This document shows, in pieces, positions 37,472 through 46,909 of a DNA stretch of 62,309 nucleotides. Each line of letters starts with the position of its first letter. Positions within the stretch are counted from its first letter, which is position 1. A program made the position numbers and the translations under genes. The notes under the pieces are model-generated. The model saw only the letters and a program-made list of their open reading frames with translations, was not told where the DNA came from and did no database searches. Source of the DNA: Ferrimonas sp044433165 (GTDB lineage Bacteria; Pseudomonadota; Gammaproteobacteria; Enterobacterales; Shewanellaceae); NCBI GenBank assembly GCA_044433165.1, contig JAWXTX010000003.1, positions 1-62,309 on the forward strand, in the 5' to 3' direction.

Positions 37472-39802
37472 TTAGCCCTGATGGGAGCGCTTTGAGCGCT
37501 TAGGGCCGCGGTGGGTTTTTGGGGTGTCTGTATGCCCTTGTTTGGTGGCATAAGGCTTCGCGGCAGCGCGGCCATTGTTGGTCGCCTTTGGGGGGCGATG
37601 CGCATTCTTATCGTTCGAAGCGGGGCGGCCCTCAGCGTGATCTCTTTTGCCATTTTTGCTTTGAGGCTTGGTGCTGCTAGTGCCTTTAGGCTTAGCAAAT
37701 TGCTGTAAGCCAGTGTGGCGGCTGAGCGCCGGTTTGCCAGCGCCGTTTCTCGGAGTAAAGCCGCTGCGCTGCTGCCCCTCGGCGGGTACCAGACATTTTG
37801 GCCCTGAGCCAATTAACTTGGCTAGGCCGGATTTTTTTAAGCCTTCGCGTACCAATGGCCAGCCTTCAGAATCGTGATAGCGCAAAATCGCCTTATGAAT
37901 ACGGCGCTCACGCCCCCCTTTGGCAACGGTCACTTTTTCTTTGATGGAGGTTTTGGTGACTTTATGCAACGCATTAATTTCGGTGTGCCATAACGTGGTG
38001 GCATTGGCTAATGGCGAGGGATAAAAGTTTTGTACTTGATCCAGTTTAAAGTCATTCGCTTTGAGCCACAGAGCCAGATTAGCCATATCTTTAATGCTGG
38101 TGCCCGGGTGCGCAGAAATAAAATAGGGGATCAAATACTGCTTTTTACCGGCCTCTTGAGAGAACTTATCAAACAGCTTTTTAAATTGATGATAACTGCC
38201 CATGCCCGGCTTAAACATCATCGATAATGGCCCCTCTTCGGTATGTTCTGGGGCAATTTTCAAATACCCGCCAACATGATGAGTGGCCAGCTCTTTGACG
38301 TAGCGTGGATCTTCCACGGCCAAGTCATAGCGTACGCCGGAGGCGATGAGGATCTTTTTAATGCCGGGCACCTTACGCGCTTTTCGGTACAGCTCGATGG
38401 TGGGGGTGTGATCGGTATCCATATGGCCGCAGATATCCGGATAGATACAGCTATAACGGCGGCAGGTCGCCTCGGCTTTGGGGCTTTTACAGCGCAACTG
38501 ATACATGTTGGCGGTTGGCCCGCCCAAATCGGAAATGACGCCAGTAAAGCCGGGAACTTTGGCCTTAATCGCTTCAATTTCATCAAGAATAGACTCATGC
38601 GAACGACTTTGAATAATGCGCCCCTCGTGTTCGGTAATCGAGCAGAAGGTACAGCCGCCATAACAACCACGCATGATGTTGATGGAGGTTTTGATCATGT
38701 CGTAGGCGGGGATCTTTTGGCCGTTGTATTTGGGGTGGGGAACGCGGGCATAGGGCAGCCCAAACACCCAATCCATCTCATTGGTTTCGAGTGGGATCGC
38801 CGGTGGGTTGAGCCAAATATGGCGATCGCCGTGGCGCTGCATTAATGCACGGGCGCAGCCGGGGTTGGTTTCTTGGTGAAAAACCCGTGAACTGTGAGCA
38901 TATAAAATTTTATCGGCTCGCACTTGGTCATAAGCGGGCAATAAAATGTATTGTTTTTCCCATGGCTTGGGCTTAGGCGGCTGGACCGTGATGGCGGTCT
39001 CAGTGGCCACAGGCTCAAAGGTCGAGGCCAATTGGCAGCCCATATCATCCGCGCCATAAGGGTTGGGAATGGGATCAATCTTGCCAGGGGTATCAAGTGT
39101 TGTTGAGTCTAAGCCACTCCATTCGGGTAACGCTTCTTTGGTTAAAAAGCCAGTACCACGAATATCGCGAATGGTACTAATGGCTTCGCCTGCCGCTAAC
39201 CGGTGTGCCAGTTCAATAATGGGGCGTTCGGCATTGCCGTAAATGAGCAGATCGGCTTTGGCATCAAATAAAATTGCGCGGCGTACTTTGTCTTGCCAGT
39301 AGTCGTAATGGGCAATGCGGCGTAAGCTGGCTTCAATAGAGCCAATGGTTACCGGTACGTCATTGTAGGCTTCTTTACAGCGTTGGCTGTAGACCACTAC
39401 GGCGCGATCTGGGCGTTTGCCATGCACGTTCCCGGGCGTGTAGGCGTCGTCGTGACGTAGACGGCGCTCGGCCGTATAGTGGTTAATCATCGAGTCCATG
39501 TTGCCTGCGCCAACCGCAAAAAATAGGTTGGGTTTACCGAGCGCCATAAAATCATCTTTCGAATGCCAGTTGGGCTGATCGATGATCCCAACTCGAAAGC
39601 CTTGAGCCTCCAGCATGCGCCCAACAATACCCATGCCAAATGAGGGATGATCAACATAGGCATCCCCAGTAATCACAATGATGTCACAGCTATCCCACCC
39701 CAGTTTGCGCATCTCTTTACGGCTGGTTGGCAAAAAAGGTGCGGGGGCATCATCCCGATATTTGGGGTAGCTAAACAGCTGGTTGGCTGGGGTTTGGATC
39801 AT
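37472..39802 (-). CDS. ygiQ: YgiQ-family radical SAM protein
   Basis: Uncharacterised radical SAM protein family. An N-terminal cobalamin-binding-like domain (DIIVITGDAYVDHPSFG) is followed by the radical SAM cysteines in GCYGGCTFCSITEHEGR (CX3CX2C) in mid-protein. DFKLDQVQNFYPSP is typical of YgiQ. The last ~130 residues are a basic, Lys/Arg/Pro-rich disordered tail (KGTSSTKPQSKNGKRDHAEG and similar), as in many YgiQ proteins, which hints at nucleic-acid or ribosome contact. 776 residues. The substrate is unknown. Confidence 0.9.
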   Translation of the reverse strand: MIQTPANQLFSYPKYRDDAPAPFLPTSRKEMRKLGWDSCDIIVITGDAYVDHPSFGMGIVGRMLEAQGFRVGIIDQPNWHSKDDFMALGKPNLFFAVGAGNMDSMINHYTAERRLRHDDAYTPGNVHGKRPDRAVVVYSQRCKEAYNDVPVTIGSIEASLRRIAHYDYWQDKVRRAILFDAKADLLIYGNAERPIIELAHRLAAGEAISTIRDIRGTGFLTKEALPEWSGLDSTTLDTPGKIDPIPNPYGADDMGCQLASTFEPVATETAITVQPPKPKPWEKQYILLPAYDQVRADKILYAHSSRVFHQETNPGCARALMQRHGDRHIWLNPPAIPLETNEMDWVFGLPYARVPHPKYNGQKIPAYDMIKTSINIMRGCYGGCTFCSITEHEGRIIQSRSHESILDEIEAIKAKVPGFTGVISDLGGPTANMYQLRCKSPKAEATCRRYSCIYPDICGHMDTDHTPTIELYRKARKVPGIKKILIASGVRYDLAVEDPRYVKELATHHVGGYLKIAPEHTEEGPLSMMFKPGMGSYHQFKKLFDKFSQEAGKKQYLIPYFISAHPGTSIKDMANLALWLKANDFKLDQVQNFYPSPLANATTLWHTEINALHKVTKTSIKEKVTVAKGGRERRIHKAILRYHDSEGWPLVREGLKKSGLAKLIGSGPKCLVPAEGQQRSGFTPRNGAGKPALSRHTGLQQFAKPKGTSSTKPQSKNGKRDHAEGRPASNDKNAHRPPKATNNGRAAAKPYATKQGHTDTPKTHRGPKRSKRSHQG

Positions 39803-40017
39803 CGAAATTCCTCGGGATTAGGCACTGACTTATCGCCTCGCGATAAATGGACGCGCGATTGTATCAAAGCCCTTGAATTGGCGCACGGTTAAGATTTGTA
39901 CAAAATGGCGAAAAATGTCAGAAAAGATGGGCAACATTGGCGTGAGTCGCGGAAAATTACGTCAATTATGGTGTTGATGGTGGCCATAAGCGTTACTGCG
40001 GCGGCTAAGGTAGGTAT

Positions 40018-40044
40018 AAAAAAACGCGCGGCCAAGCCGCGCGT
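40018..40044 (-). terminator. Terminator of the NhaC-family antiporter gene
   Basis: The stem ACGCGCGGC/GCCGCGCGT with a CAA loop is followed on the minus strand by a run of T (seen as A at 40018-40023). Confidence 0.85.
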
Positions 40045-40075
40045 TGCTTACATCGAAATGTGGATAACACCCTAA

Positions 40076-41599
40076 TTAGGCGGTTTGTTGTACCAACGCC
40101 TGTTGTTTGGCGGTGCGTTGATGCAGCCACCAGTACACAACTAACTGCAATGCCATGACGCCAATGAAGATGAGGCTGCTCTCTAAGAAGCCTGCCATCA
40201 AGAAGGCTACCAAAGCTAAGAGACCGTTGGCCAAGGCATACGGGAATTGCGTTCTAAAGTGTTCAAATTGATCACAGCCTGCGCCTGTTGAGGCCAAAAT
40301 GGTGGTTTCCGATAAAGGCGAACAATGATCGCCAAACAAACCGCCGGAAAGTACCGCCCCAATGCACACCACTAACGGCGCATCAATGGCGATGGCAGTG
40401 GGTAATACCAGTGACATCATAATGGCGAAGGTGCCCCAAGAAGAACCGGTTGCAAAAGAGATCACCGCGGCAATTAAAAAGACCGCTGCTGGCAATAACC
40501 ATGGAGCAAAGCCTGCCTGCGCTTGCTCGGTAATGTACGCTGCTGCGCCCAGCTCTTTGCCTACCGCGCTGAGCGTCCAAGCTAAGATCAAAATAATGGC
40601 GACCGACATCATGCCTGCCATCCCTTTGAGGTAGATATCTAAGCTTTGCGCAAACCGGCGCACACCGTAGTAACCCATCAAGGCGATAAGCGTCATCGCA
40701 GCACTGAAATAGGCGGTTGTCAGCGCCCCACGGAATAAACCACCGGAGATCCGTTCAAAAGGGAAACCGTGAGGGACAAGCATGGCAAACAACACCGCTA
40801 GCATGACGGCTAAGGGCACAAAAACGAAGCTGGCTTTAGCATTCGGGTGTGAGAACACCTCAATGGTGTCAAAGACTTTGCCAAAATCCGATCCTTTTTG
40901 GGCCAGCGCCTCAGCCTTCGCCATTGGCCCAAAATCCAGCTTAAGTAAGGCAATAATCGGCACAACCGTAATGGCTAAAATGGCGTAAAACTGAAATGGG
41001 ATGGCTTGGATAAAGGCTTGCCAGTCGCTCATTGGGTAATTGAGCGCATCAAACTCTTTTTGAATTAACCCCATGATATAAACGCCCCAGCCAATAAAAG
41101 GCACCAAAATGGCAACCGGTGATGAGGTGGAATCAATAATAAAAGCCAGTTTTTGACGCGACAATTTTAACGAGTCAAATAATGAACGAAAAACTGGGCC
41201 AACAATAAGCGGGGTGCCTAAGTCAGAAAAAAAGATCACAATGCCACCAAACCAAGCGGTTAATGTGGCTTGGCATTTATTGCGTACCCATTGAGTAATA
41301 CGAGCGGCAAAGGCCACCCCACCACCAGAGCGCTCAACCAGCGCCACAAAGCCACCAATAAAGACCAGCAAGATGATGATCCCCGCATTATAGCTGTCGG
41401 TAACCTGTGGTAAAAAGTGCTGGGTAACGGCCAATCCAAAGGTATCAAGTGGCCCTTGATTAATGAATAATCCTTCAATCATCGCGATGCCAACCAACAC
41501 CCCAGTAAACAGCCCAACTACGACATTGCGGCTGACTAAAGAGACGATAAGAGTAATGATGATAGGGATGATAGAGCTAAACTCTGGCGTGGATTCCAT
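40076..41599 (-). CDS. NhaC-family Na+/H+ antiporter
   Basis: Integral membrane protein with about 11-12 helices over 507 residues. The family motif SGGLFGDHCSPLSETTILAS is present near residues 405-425, together with ATGSSWGTFAIMMSL and FFSDLGTPLIVGP. It would exchange Na+ for protons; members of this family also include malate/lactate and amino-acid antiporters, so the exact substrate is not certain. It is a single gene with its own terminator. Confidence 0.85.
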   Translation of the reverse strand: MESTPEFSSIIPIIITLIVSLVSRNVVVGLFTGVLVGIAMIEGLFINQGPLDTFGLAVTQHFLPQVTDSYNAGIIILLVFIGGFVALVERSGGGVAFAARITQWVRNKCQATLTAWFGGIVIFFSDLGTPLIVGPVFRSLFDSLKLSRQKLAFIIDSTSSPVAILVPFIGWGVYIMGLIQKEFDALNYPMSDWQAFIQAIPFQFYAILAITVVPIIALLKLDFGPMAKAEALAQKGSDFGKVFDTIEVFSHPNAKASFVFVPLAVMLAVLFAMLVPHGFPFERISGGLFRGALTTAYFSAAMTLIALMGYYGVRRFAQSLDIYLKGMAGMMSVAIILILAWTLSAVGKELGAAAYITEQAQAGFAPWLLPAAVFLIAAVISFATGSSWGTFAIMMSLVLPTAIAIDAPLVVCIGAVLSGGLFGDHCSPLSETTILASTGAGCDQFEHFRTQFPYALANGLLALVAFLMAGFLESSLIFIGVMALQLVVYWWLHQRTAKQQALVQQTA

Positions 41600-41711
41600 G
41601 ATAATTCTTATTGTTAGAAATTTACTTTTACTGAATATATATTCAAATTGAATTTATGTTTATGCCGCTTTAAAAAATCTGTGATCAAGACGGCAATTTA
41701 ATGCAAAGGAT

Positions 41712-41735
41712 GCCGCTAAAAGCGCCTTTAGCGGC
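41712..41735 (-). terminator. Hairpin downstream of the pseudopilin gene
   Basis: A 9-bp perfect stem (GCCGCTAAA with TTTAGCGGC, 6-nt loop) lies about 40 bp beyond the pseudopilin stop codon. Only a weak T-rich tail follows, so it may be a terminator or another structured element. Confidence 0.45.
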
Positions 41736-41776
41736 TTGGGTGAAGGTTGTGCTGTGCGTTAAGTGGCGGCCATTGC

Positions 41777-42292
41777 TTATAAACAGCTGCCTTGCTGGCC
41801 TAAATGCCGAATTACGCCACTGCTTACTAAGGCAATGCTGCGGTTATAGTGGGCATTCTCGGCAGGGCAATAGATAAAGGTGCCATGATTGGCGCTGCTG
41901 CCATCTTCATTAAAGCGCACTAATTGGGCGGAATATTGCAGCGTATCTTGTTCGGCGATGGCAGGGCGCTGCTGGATAACCTCATCATCGCTGGTAAATG
42001 AGTTACTGCCATCGGCATCCAAAAAAAGGGTATAGCCTAACTGCCATTGGCCATCACAGTTCGCGCCATCTAGGTGGCAGATTGTCACCACGTTTTGATA
42101 ACTGGCTGCTAATTGGCGTGCCATGGTGAGATCTTGATATAACGTATCAACGGCGGTTTTACTGCGGTTATTTTGGGTAAAGTCCTCCATCGCCGGTAGT
42201 GCGATGCTAAGCATGATGGCGGCAATGGTTAAGGTGATCATAAATTCCACTAACGTGAAACCGATGTTTAGCTTGAGATCGGCGGGTTTCAT
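41777..42292 (-). CDS. Type IV pilin-like protein, GspH/FimT family
   Basis: A minor pseudopilin with a class III signal sequence: G11 precedes F12 and E16 is the conserved Glu at +5 (NIGFTLVEFMITLTIAAIML). The hydrophobic helix runs to about residue 33. The rest is a GspH/FimT-like globular domain with Cys residues at about 68, 73, 145 and 170. 171 residues. No other pilus or type II secretion gene is nearby, so it is an orphan and must use prepilin peptidase and assembly genes elsewhere. Confidence 0.82.
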   Translation of the reverse strand: MKPADLKLNIGFTLVEFMITLTIAAIMLSIALPAMEDFTQNNRSKTAVDTLYQDLTMARQLAASYQNVVTICHLDGANCDGQWQLGYTLFLDADGSNSFTSDDEVIQQRPAIAEQDTLQYSAQLVRFNEDGSSANHGTFIYCPAENAHYNRSIALVSSGVIRHLGQQGSCL

Positions 42293-42448
42293 TCCATGGC
42301 TCCCCTATATTCCCAATTCGCTTTGGCATAAACTGGCCGCTTTATTGATGGCGGAATGAGTGACTGCGACTCAACCGTTGCGCGTTAATCGTGCCTGGCG
42401 CTATGTCGCCCAAGGCGCATCCATAATTTTAGAATAGCTGGTGTGGGT

Positions 42449-44068
42449 ATGGGGAAGTCGTTAAAGATTGCGTTGGCGCAACGAAATTTTTTGGTGGGTG
42501 ATATTGAAGGCAATGCCGCGATCATTTGCGCAGACATTGATGCTGCCGCCATCTTAGGTGCTGATTTAGTACTATTTCCGGAATTGGCGTTAACCGGTTA
42601 TCCACCAGAAGATCTTTTACAACGGCCGGACTTGATGGCGCGCTGCCAGCAGCAGTTGGCGCGCATCGCCGCGCATAACCCCGCCATTGGGGTCGTGCTT
42701 GGTCACCCGCATCTAGAGCAAGATACACTCTATAACAGCGCGTCAGTGTTTCATCACGGACAACGCTTAGCGCTGGCTCATAAACAACAATTACCGAACT
42801 ACCGAGTGTTTGATGAACAGCGCTATTTTAGTGCTGGCGAGCACAGCTGTGTGGTGGAGTTTGCTGGGTATCGTTTGGGGCTATTAATCTGTGAAGACAT
42901 CTGGCATCCAGAGCCCATTGCGCAGTTGCATCAACAAGGGGCGGAGATCCTGCTAAGCCTGAACGCCTCACCTTTTGATATGACTAAACTGGATGAACGA
43001 TTATCTGTATTAGAAGCGTGCAGCGCCGAATCGGAATTGCCGGTTGTGTACGTCAATCTCTTGGGCGGCCAAGATGAACTCATTTTTGATGGCCATTCGT
43101 TAGTGGTGGATAGCCATGGTCGGGTCACCCATGAATTACCTCAATTTAAACCGGCTCTGGCGCTGGTGGAGTTTCATGGCGTGGAACCGCAACCCTTGCC
43201 TCGGCCAATCTTACCCAGTGTTGACGCGCAGGTATACCAAGCGCTGGTGCTGGCGGTGCGTGATTACATTACCAAAAATAAATTTAATGGCGCGGTACTT
43301 GGTCTCTCTGGCGGCATCGATTCCGCTCTAACGTTGGCGATTGCGGTAGATGCCATTGGCGCTGATAAGGTGCAAGCGGTGATGATGCCCTTTACGTATA
43401 CCTCTGACATGAGCCAAACCGACGCTCAAACACAGGCCAGCGCTATGGGCGTTGCTTTTGATAACGTCTCGATTGAACCGATGTTTCGTGCTTTTGAACA
43501 GCAGCTTACGCCATTATTTGCCGGTGCCGCCAAAGACACCACCGAGGAAAACCTGCAAGCGCGGATCCGTGGGGTGTTGTTAATGGCGTTATCTAACAAG
43601 AGCGGCAAAATTTTGCTCACTACCGGTAACAAAAGTGAATTGGCGGTTGGCTATTGCACACTTTATGGTGATATGTGCGGCGGTTTTGCGGTAATTAAAG
43701 ACTTACCAAAACAATGGGTTTATCGCTTATCTCGTTATCGTAATAGCCTCTCAGCGGTGATCCCTGAGCGGGTTATCGACCGACCTCCGTCGGCGGAATT
43801 AGCGCCGGATCAAGTGGATCAAGATAGCCTACCGGCCTATGACATTCTGGATGATATGCTCGAACGTTATGTCGAATGGGATCAAAGTGTGGCAGAAATT
43901 GTGGCGGCAGGGCACATTGAAGCGGATGTGCGACGGGTGATCCGTTTGGTGGATATTAATGAATATAAACGCCGTCAAGGTGCAGTGGGGCCACGGGTAA
44001 CACCGCGGGCGTTTGGTAAAGATCGGCGTTACCCCATCACCTCTGGTTTTGGCAAAAGCAACTGGTAA
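42449..44068 (+). CDS. nadE: Glutamine-dependent NAD+ synthetase
   Basis: Makes NAD from deamido-NAD, ATP and glutamine. The N-terminal nitrilase-type glutaminase domain has FPELALTGYPPEDLL, HKQQLPNYRVFDE and LLICEDIWHPE (nucleophile Cys). The C-terminal synthetase domain has the P-loop LGLSGGIDSALT and TTGNKSELAVGYCTLYGD. 539 residues; the two-domain form, unlike the ammonia-only NadE of E. coli. A GTG two codons earlier is an alternative start. glnB begins 8 bp downstream. Confidence 0.93.
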   Translation: MGKSLKIALAQRNFLVGDIEGNAAIICADIDAAAILGADLVLFPELALTGYPPEDLLQRPDLMARCQQQLARIAAHNPAIGVVLGHPHLEQDTLYNSASVFHHGQRLALAHKQQLPNYRVFDEQRYFSAGEHSCVVEFAGYRLGLLICEDIWHPEPIAQLHQQGAEILLSLNASPFDMTKLDERLSVLEACSAESELPVVYVNLLGGQDELIFDGHSLVVDSHGRVTHELPQFKPALALVEFHGVEPQPLPRPILPSVDAQVYQALVLAVRDYITKNKFNGAVLGLSGGIDSALTLAIAVDAIGADKVQAVMMPFTYTSDMSQTDAQTQASAMGVAFDNVSIEPMFRAFEQQLTPLFAGAAKDTTEENLQARIRGVLLMALSNKSGKILLTTGNKSELAVGYCTLYGDMCGGFAVIKDLPKQWVYRLSRYRNSLSAVIPERVIDRPPSAELAPDQVDQDSLPAYDILDDMLERYVEWDQSVAEIVAAGHIEADVRRVIRLVDINEYKRRQGAVGPRVTPRAFGKDRRYPITSGFGKSNW

Positions 44069-44076
44069 AAAGAACA

Positions 44077-44415
44077 ATGAAAAAACTCGAAGCGATCATC
44101 AAACCGTTTAAATTAGACGACGTGCGTGAAGCGCTCGGAGAGCTTGGCATTGCAGGGATGACGGTTTCCGAAGTGAAAGGGTTTGGCCGTCAAAAAGGCC
44201 ATACCGAGCTGTACCGTGGTGCTGAATACATGGTGGATTTTTTGCCCAAAGTAAAATTGGAAGTGGTGCTAAACGACGACCAAGTTGAGCAAGCCATCGA
44301 CGCGATTGTGGAAACAGCACGTACCGGAAAAATTGGCGACGGTAAAATTTTTATTACCGATGTCAGCCGAGTGGTGCGCATTCGTACCGGTGAAGAAAAC
44401 GAAGACGCGATTTAA
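44077..44415 (+). CDS. glnB: Nitrogen regulatory protein P-II
   Basis: Trimeric signal protein sensing 2-oxoglutarate, ATP/ADP and, through uridylylation, glutamine. The uridylylated Tyr is Y51 in the T-loop GHTELYRGAEYMVDF, and the B- and C-loops TGKIGDGKIF and RIRTGEE are intact. 112 residues, as E. coli GlnB. Position right after a glutamine-dependent nadE, 8 bp apart, suggests co-transcription and possible PII control of NAD synthesis. There is no amtB partner, which favours GlnB over GlnK. Confidence 0.93.
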   Translation: MKKLEAIIKPFKLDDVREALGELGIAGMTVSEVKGFGRQKGHTELYRGAEYMVDFLPKVKLEVVLNDDQVEQAIDAIVETARTGKIGDGKIFITDVSRVVRIRTGEENEDAI

Positions 44416-44433
44416 TCAACCTCCAGTAACTCA

Positions 44434-44453
44434 CTAAGGCGCCATGGCGCCTT
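44434..44453 (+). terminator. Hairpin after glnB
   Basis: A palindrome TAAGGCGCC/GGCGCCTTA with a 2-nt loop is followed by a T-rich tail, between glnB and the ABC transporter operon. Confidence 0.6.
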
Positions 44454-44479
44454 AATTGCTTTTAGGGAAAGGATAATTC

Positions 44480-45415
44480 ATGGCTGCAGAGATCAGCGCG
44501 CTGCGATTAAGCGGCGTACGTAAAACTTACGCCGGAGGGGTTGAAGCGCTGCGCGGCATTGATTTAACCGTTCAGCAGGGCGATTTTTTTGCGCTACTGG
44601 GTCCCAATGGTGCGGGCAAGTCCACCACCATTGGGGTAATCAGCTCATTGGTGAACAAGAGCAGCGGTACCGTTGAAGTGTTTGGGCATAACGTTGATAC
44701 CCACTTAAATGATGCCAAACGCTGCATCGGCTTAGTGCCACAGGAATTTAACTTTAATCAATTTGAGACGCTGCTGCAGATCGTTGTTAATCAAGCGGGG
44801 CTGTATGGCGTGCCTTATGCCGAAGCGCAAAAGCGCGCTGAACGCTACCTAACTCAATTGGATTTATGGGAAAAGCGGCACAGCAGCGCTCGGGAATTAT
44901 CTGGCGGCATGAAACGGCGCCTGATGATTGCGCGGGCGTTAATGCATCAACCTAAATTGCTGATCCTCGACGAGCCAACCGCCGGCGTCGACATTGAGAT
45001 CCGCCGTTCAATGTGGGCTTTTTTAAAAGAGATAAACCAGCAGGGCGTTACCATTATTTTAACGACGCACTACTTAGAAGAAGCCGAAATGCTTTGTCGT
45101 AACATTGGTATTATTGATCGAGGTCAGTTGGTGGAATGCACCAGTATGAAAACCTTACTGGCTAAGTTGGATGTGGAGACCTTTTTATTCGATACCGCCA
45201 ACGATGCACGGCAAGTTACGTTAACCGGCTTTACATACCATGCCGAAGATCAGCACACATTAGTGGTTGAAATACCCAAAAGCCAAAACTTAAACGAGGT
45301 GTTTCGGCAATTAACAGAGCAGGGCATTGATGTCTTATCCATGCGCAACAAAGCCAATCGATTAGAAGAGCTGTTTGTGGCCTTAGTGGAACATGGCCGG
45401 GAGGCAAAGGCATGA
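44480..45415 (+). CDS. yadG: ABC-2 type transporter ATP-binding protein (YadG-like)
   Basis: ATPase of an ABC exporter. Walker A GPNGAGKST, signature ARELSGGMKRRLMIARAL, Walker B LLILDEPTAGVD and the H-loop TTHYLEEAEML are all intact. 311 residues, like E. coli YadG. It overlaps yadH by four bases. The substrate is unknown. Confidence 0.9.
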   Translation: MAAEISALRLSGVRKTYAGGVEALRGIDLTVQQGDFFALLGPNGAGKSTTIGVISSLVNKSSGTVEVFGHNVDTHLNDAKRCIGLVPQEFNFNQFETLLQIVVNQAGLYGVPYAEAQKRAERYLTQLDLWEKRHSSARELSGGMKRRLMIARALMHQPKLLILDEPTAGVDIEIRRSMWAFLKEINQQGVTIILTTHYLEEAEMLCRNIGIIDRGQLVECTSMKTLLAKLDVETFLFDTANDARQVTLTGFTYHAEDQHTLVVEIPKSQNLNEVFRQLTEQGIDVLSMRNKANRLEELFVALVEHGREAKA

Positions 45416-46182
45416 GTCATCCATATTGGATTGCGTTTACCGCATTAGTACGTAAAGAGGTGATCCGTTTTACCCGCATTTGGGTGCAAACCCTAGTGCC
45501 GCCGGCCATCACCATGACGCTCTATTTTATGATTTTTGGTAACCTCATTGGCGATCGCATTGGCCAAATGGGTGGCTTTTCCTATATGGAATTTATTATG
45601 CCGGGGTTGATTATGATGGCGGTGATCACCAACTCTTACGCCAACGTGGCCAGCTCTTTTTTTAGTGCCAAATTTCAGCGAAATATTGAAGAGTTATTGG
45701 TTTCCCCAGTACCGAATATGCTGATCATTGCCGGCTATGTAGCAGGCGGGGTCGCACGCGGCTTATGCGTTGGGATCATCGTTACTGGGGTCGCCTTACT
45801 GTTTGTGGACATTCAAATCCACAGCGTTTTGATCTTAGCCATTACGGTACTGCTGACCGCCATTATCTTTGCGCTAGGGGGGCTGATTAATGCCATCTTT
45901 GCCAAAAGTTTTGATGACATCTCCATCATTCCTACTTTTGTGCTCACGCCCTTAACGTATTTGGGGGGCGTCTTTTACTCCATTAGCTTGCTGCCCCCAT
46001 TTTGGCAGGGGGTTTCGCAATTAAACCCTGTGGTATACACCATTAACGCCTTTCGCTACGGTTTTTTAGGCACCAGTGATGTCAGCCTTGTCGCCTCGTT
46101 TGGGCTGATGGCAGCCTTTATTGTGGTCTTAACCTTGGTGGCGTATCGGCTGATTGATAAAGGCGTTGGATTGCGCGCTTGA
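45412..46182 (+). CDS. yadH: ABC-2 type transporter permease (YadH-like)
   Basis: Inner membrane permease with about six helices and the ABC-2 signature NPVVYTINAFRYGFLG near the C-terminus. IEELLVSPVPNMLIIAGYV is a typical cytoplasmic loop. 256 residues, E. coli YadH 256. It is coupled to yadG upstream and to the methyltransferase gene downstream by four-base overlaps. Confidence 0.9.
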   Translation: MSHPYWIAFTALVRKEVIRFTRIWVQTLVPPAITMTLYFMIFGNLIGDRIGQMGGFSYMEFIMPGLIMMAVITNSYANVASSFFSAKFQRNIEELLVSPVPNMLIIAGYVAGGVARGLCVGIIVTGVALLFVDIQIHSVLILAITVLLTAIIFALGGLINAIFAKSFDDISIIPTFVLTPLTYLGGVFYSISLLPPFWQGVSQLNPVVYTINAFRYGFLGTSDVSLVASFGLMAAFIVVLTLVAYRLIDKGVGLRA

Positions 46183-46862
46183 TGTCGGCCAATTCGCGTT
46201 CGGTCAGCTCCAATCAACAAGGGGTGCATCCGCAGTTAGCGCGGACGGTGCAGCGTCATTTAAATACGGCCTTTCAAGCCCCCTATGCCGAGCACAGTTT
46301 GCGCCTTTTTGAGCGGCTGTCGGATTGGCGTAACTGCCACCCACAACGGCCCTTAATTCTAGACTCTTGCTGCGGCATCGGTGAGTCCACCCAACAGTTG
46401 GCGGCACGTTACCCGAATGCATTGGTGCTGGGGCTGGATAAGTCGGCGCAGCGCATCGCCAAACATTCAGCCATGGCCGATAGTGCGGCGCTGTATCGCG
46501 TTGAACGGGCGAATTTGAATGATCTTTGGCGATTAATGGTGGCCGCCAATTGGCAGGTGGCGCGCCATTATGTGCTGTATCCCAACCCATGGCCGAAAGC
46601 GGTGCATCTGCAACGGCGCTGGCATGGTGGCCCTTTATTTCCAAGCTTGCTTGCGCTGGGGGGGCAATTGCAGTTGCGTTCGAATTGGCCCATTTATTTG
46701 CAAGAGTGCCAGCAAGCGTTAGCGCTTGCCGGTTATCGCAGCCAACTAAGTGTGATTGCCAACAGTACGCCAGCGCTGACCCCATTTGAACGCAAATATC
46801 GGCTATCTGGTCACGTTTTATTTAAACTAAAGAGTGATCTAACGCATCCCGTTTTGCCATGA
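46179..46862 (+). CDS. TrmB-like SAM-dependent methyltransferase
   Basis: A 227-residue methyltransferase of the tRNA (guanine-N7) family by pattern. A SAM-binding LILDSCCGIGEST replaces the usual EIGFGMG-type motif, LGLDKSAQRI follows, and LYPNPWPKAVHLQRRW corresponds to TrmB's PDPWPKKRHHKRR. The C-terminal TPFERKYRLSG corresponds to TrmB's T-x-F-E motif. Such proteins often occur in addition to true TrmB, so it may be a paralogue with another target. It is the third gene of the yadG-yadH operon by a four-base overlap. Confidence 0.7.
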   Translation: MMSANSRSVSSNQQGVHPQLARTVQRHLNTAFQAPYAEHSLRLFERLSDWRNCHPQRPLILDSCCGIGESTQQLAARYPNALVLGLDKSAQRIAKHSAMADSAALYRVERANLNDLWRLMVAANWQVARHYVLYPNPWPKAVHLQRRWHGGPLFPSLLALGGQLQLRSNWPIYLQECQQALALAGYRSQLSVIANSTPALTPFERKYRLSGHVLFKLKSDLTHPVLP

Positions 46863-46909
46863 AGTTAACTACGCTTAAAGCAATTTAAGGCGACAAGCTG
46901 AGGTGTTTT

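Noticed and set aside
37441..37812. Second frame inside the YgiQ C-terminal tail
   Set aside because: Shadow of the basic, low-complexity tail; no start signal.
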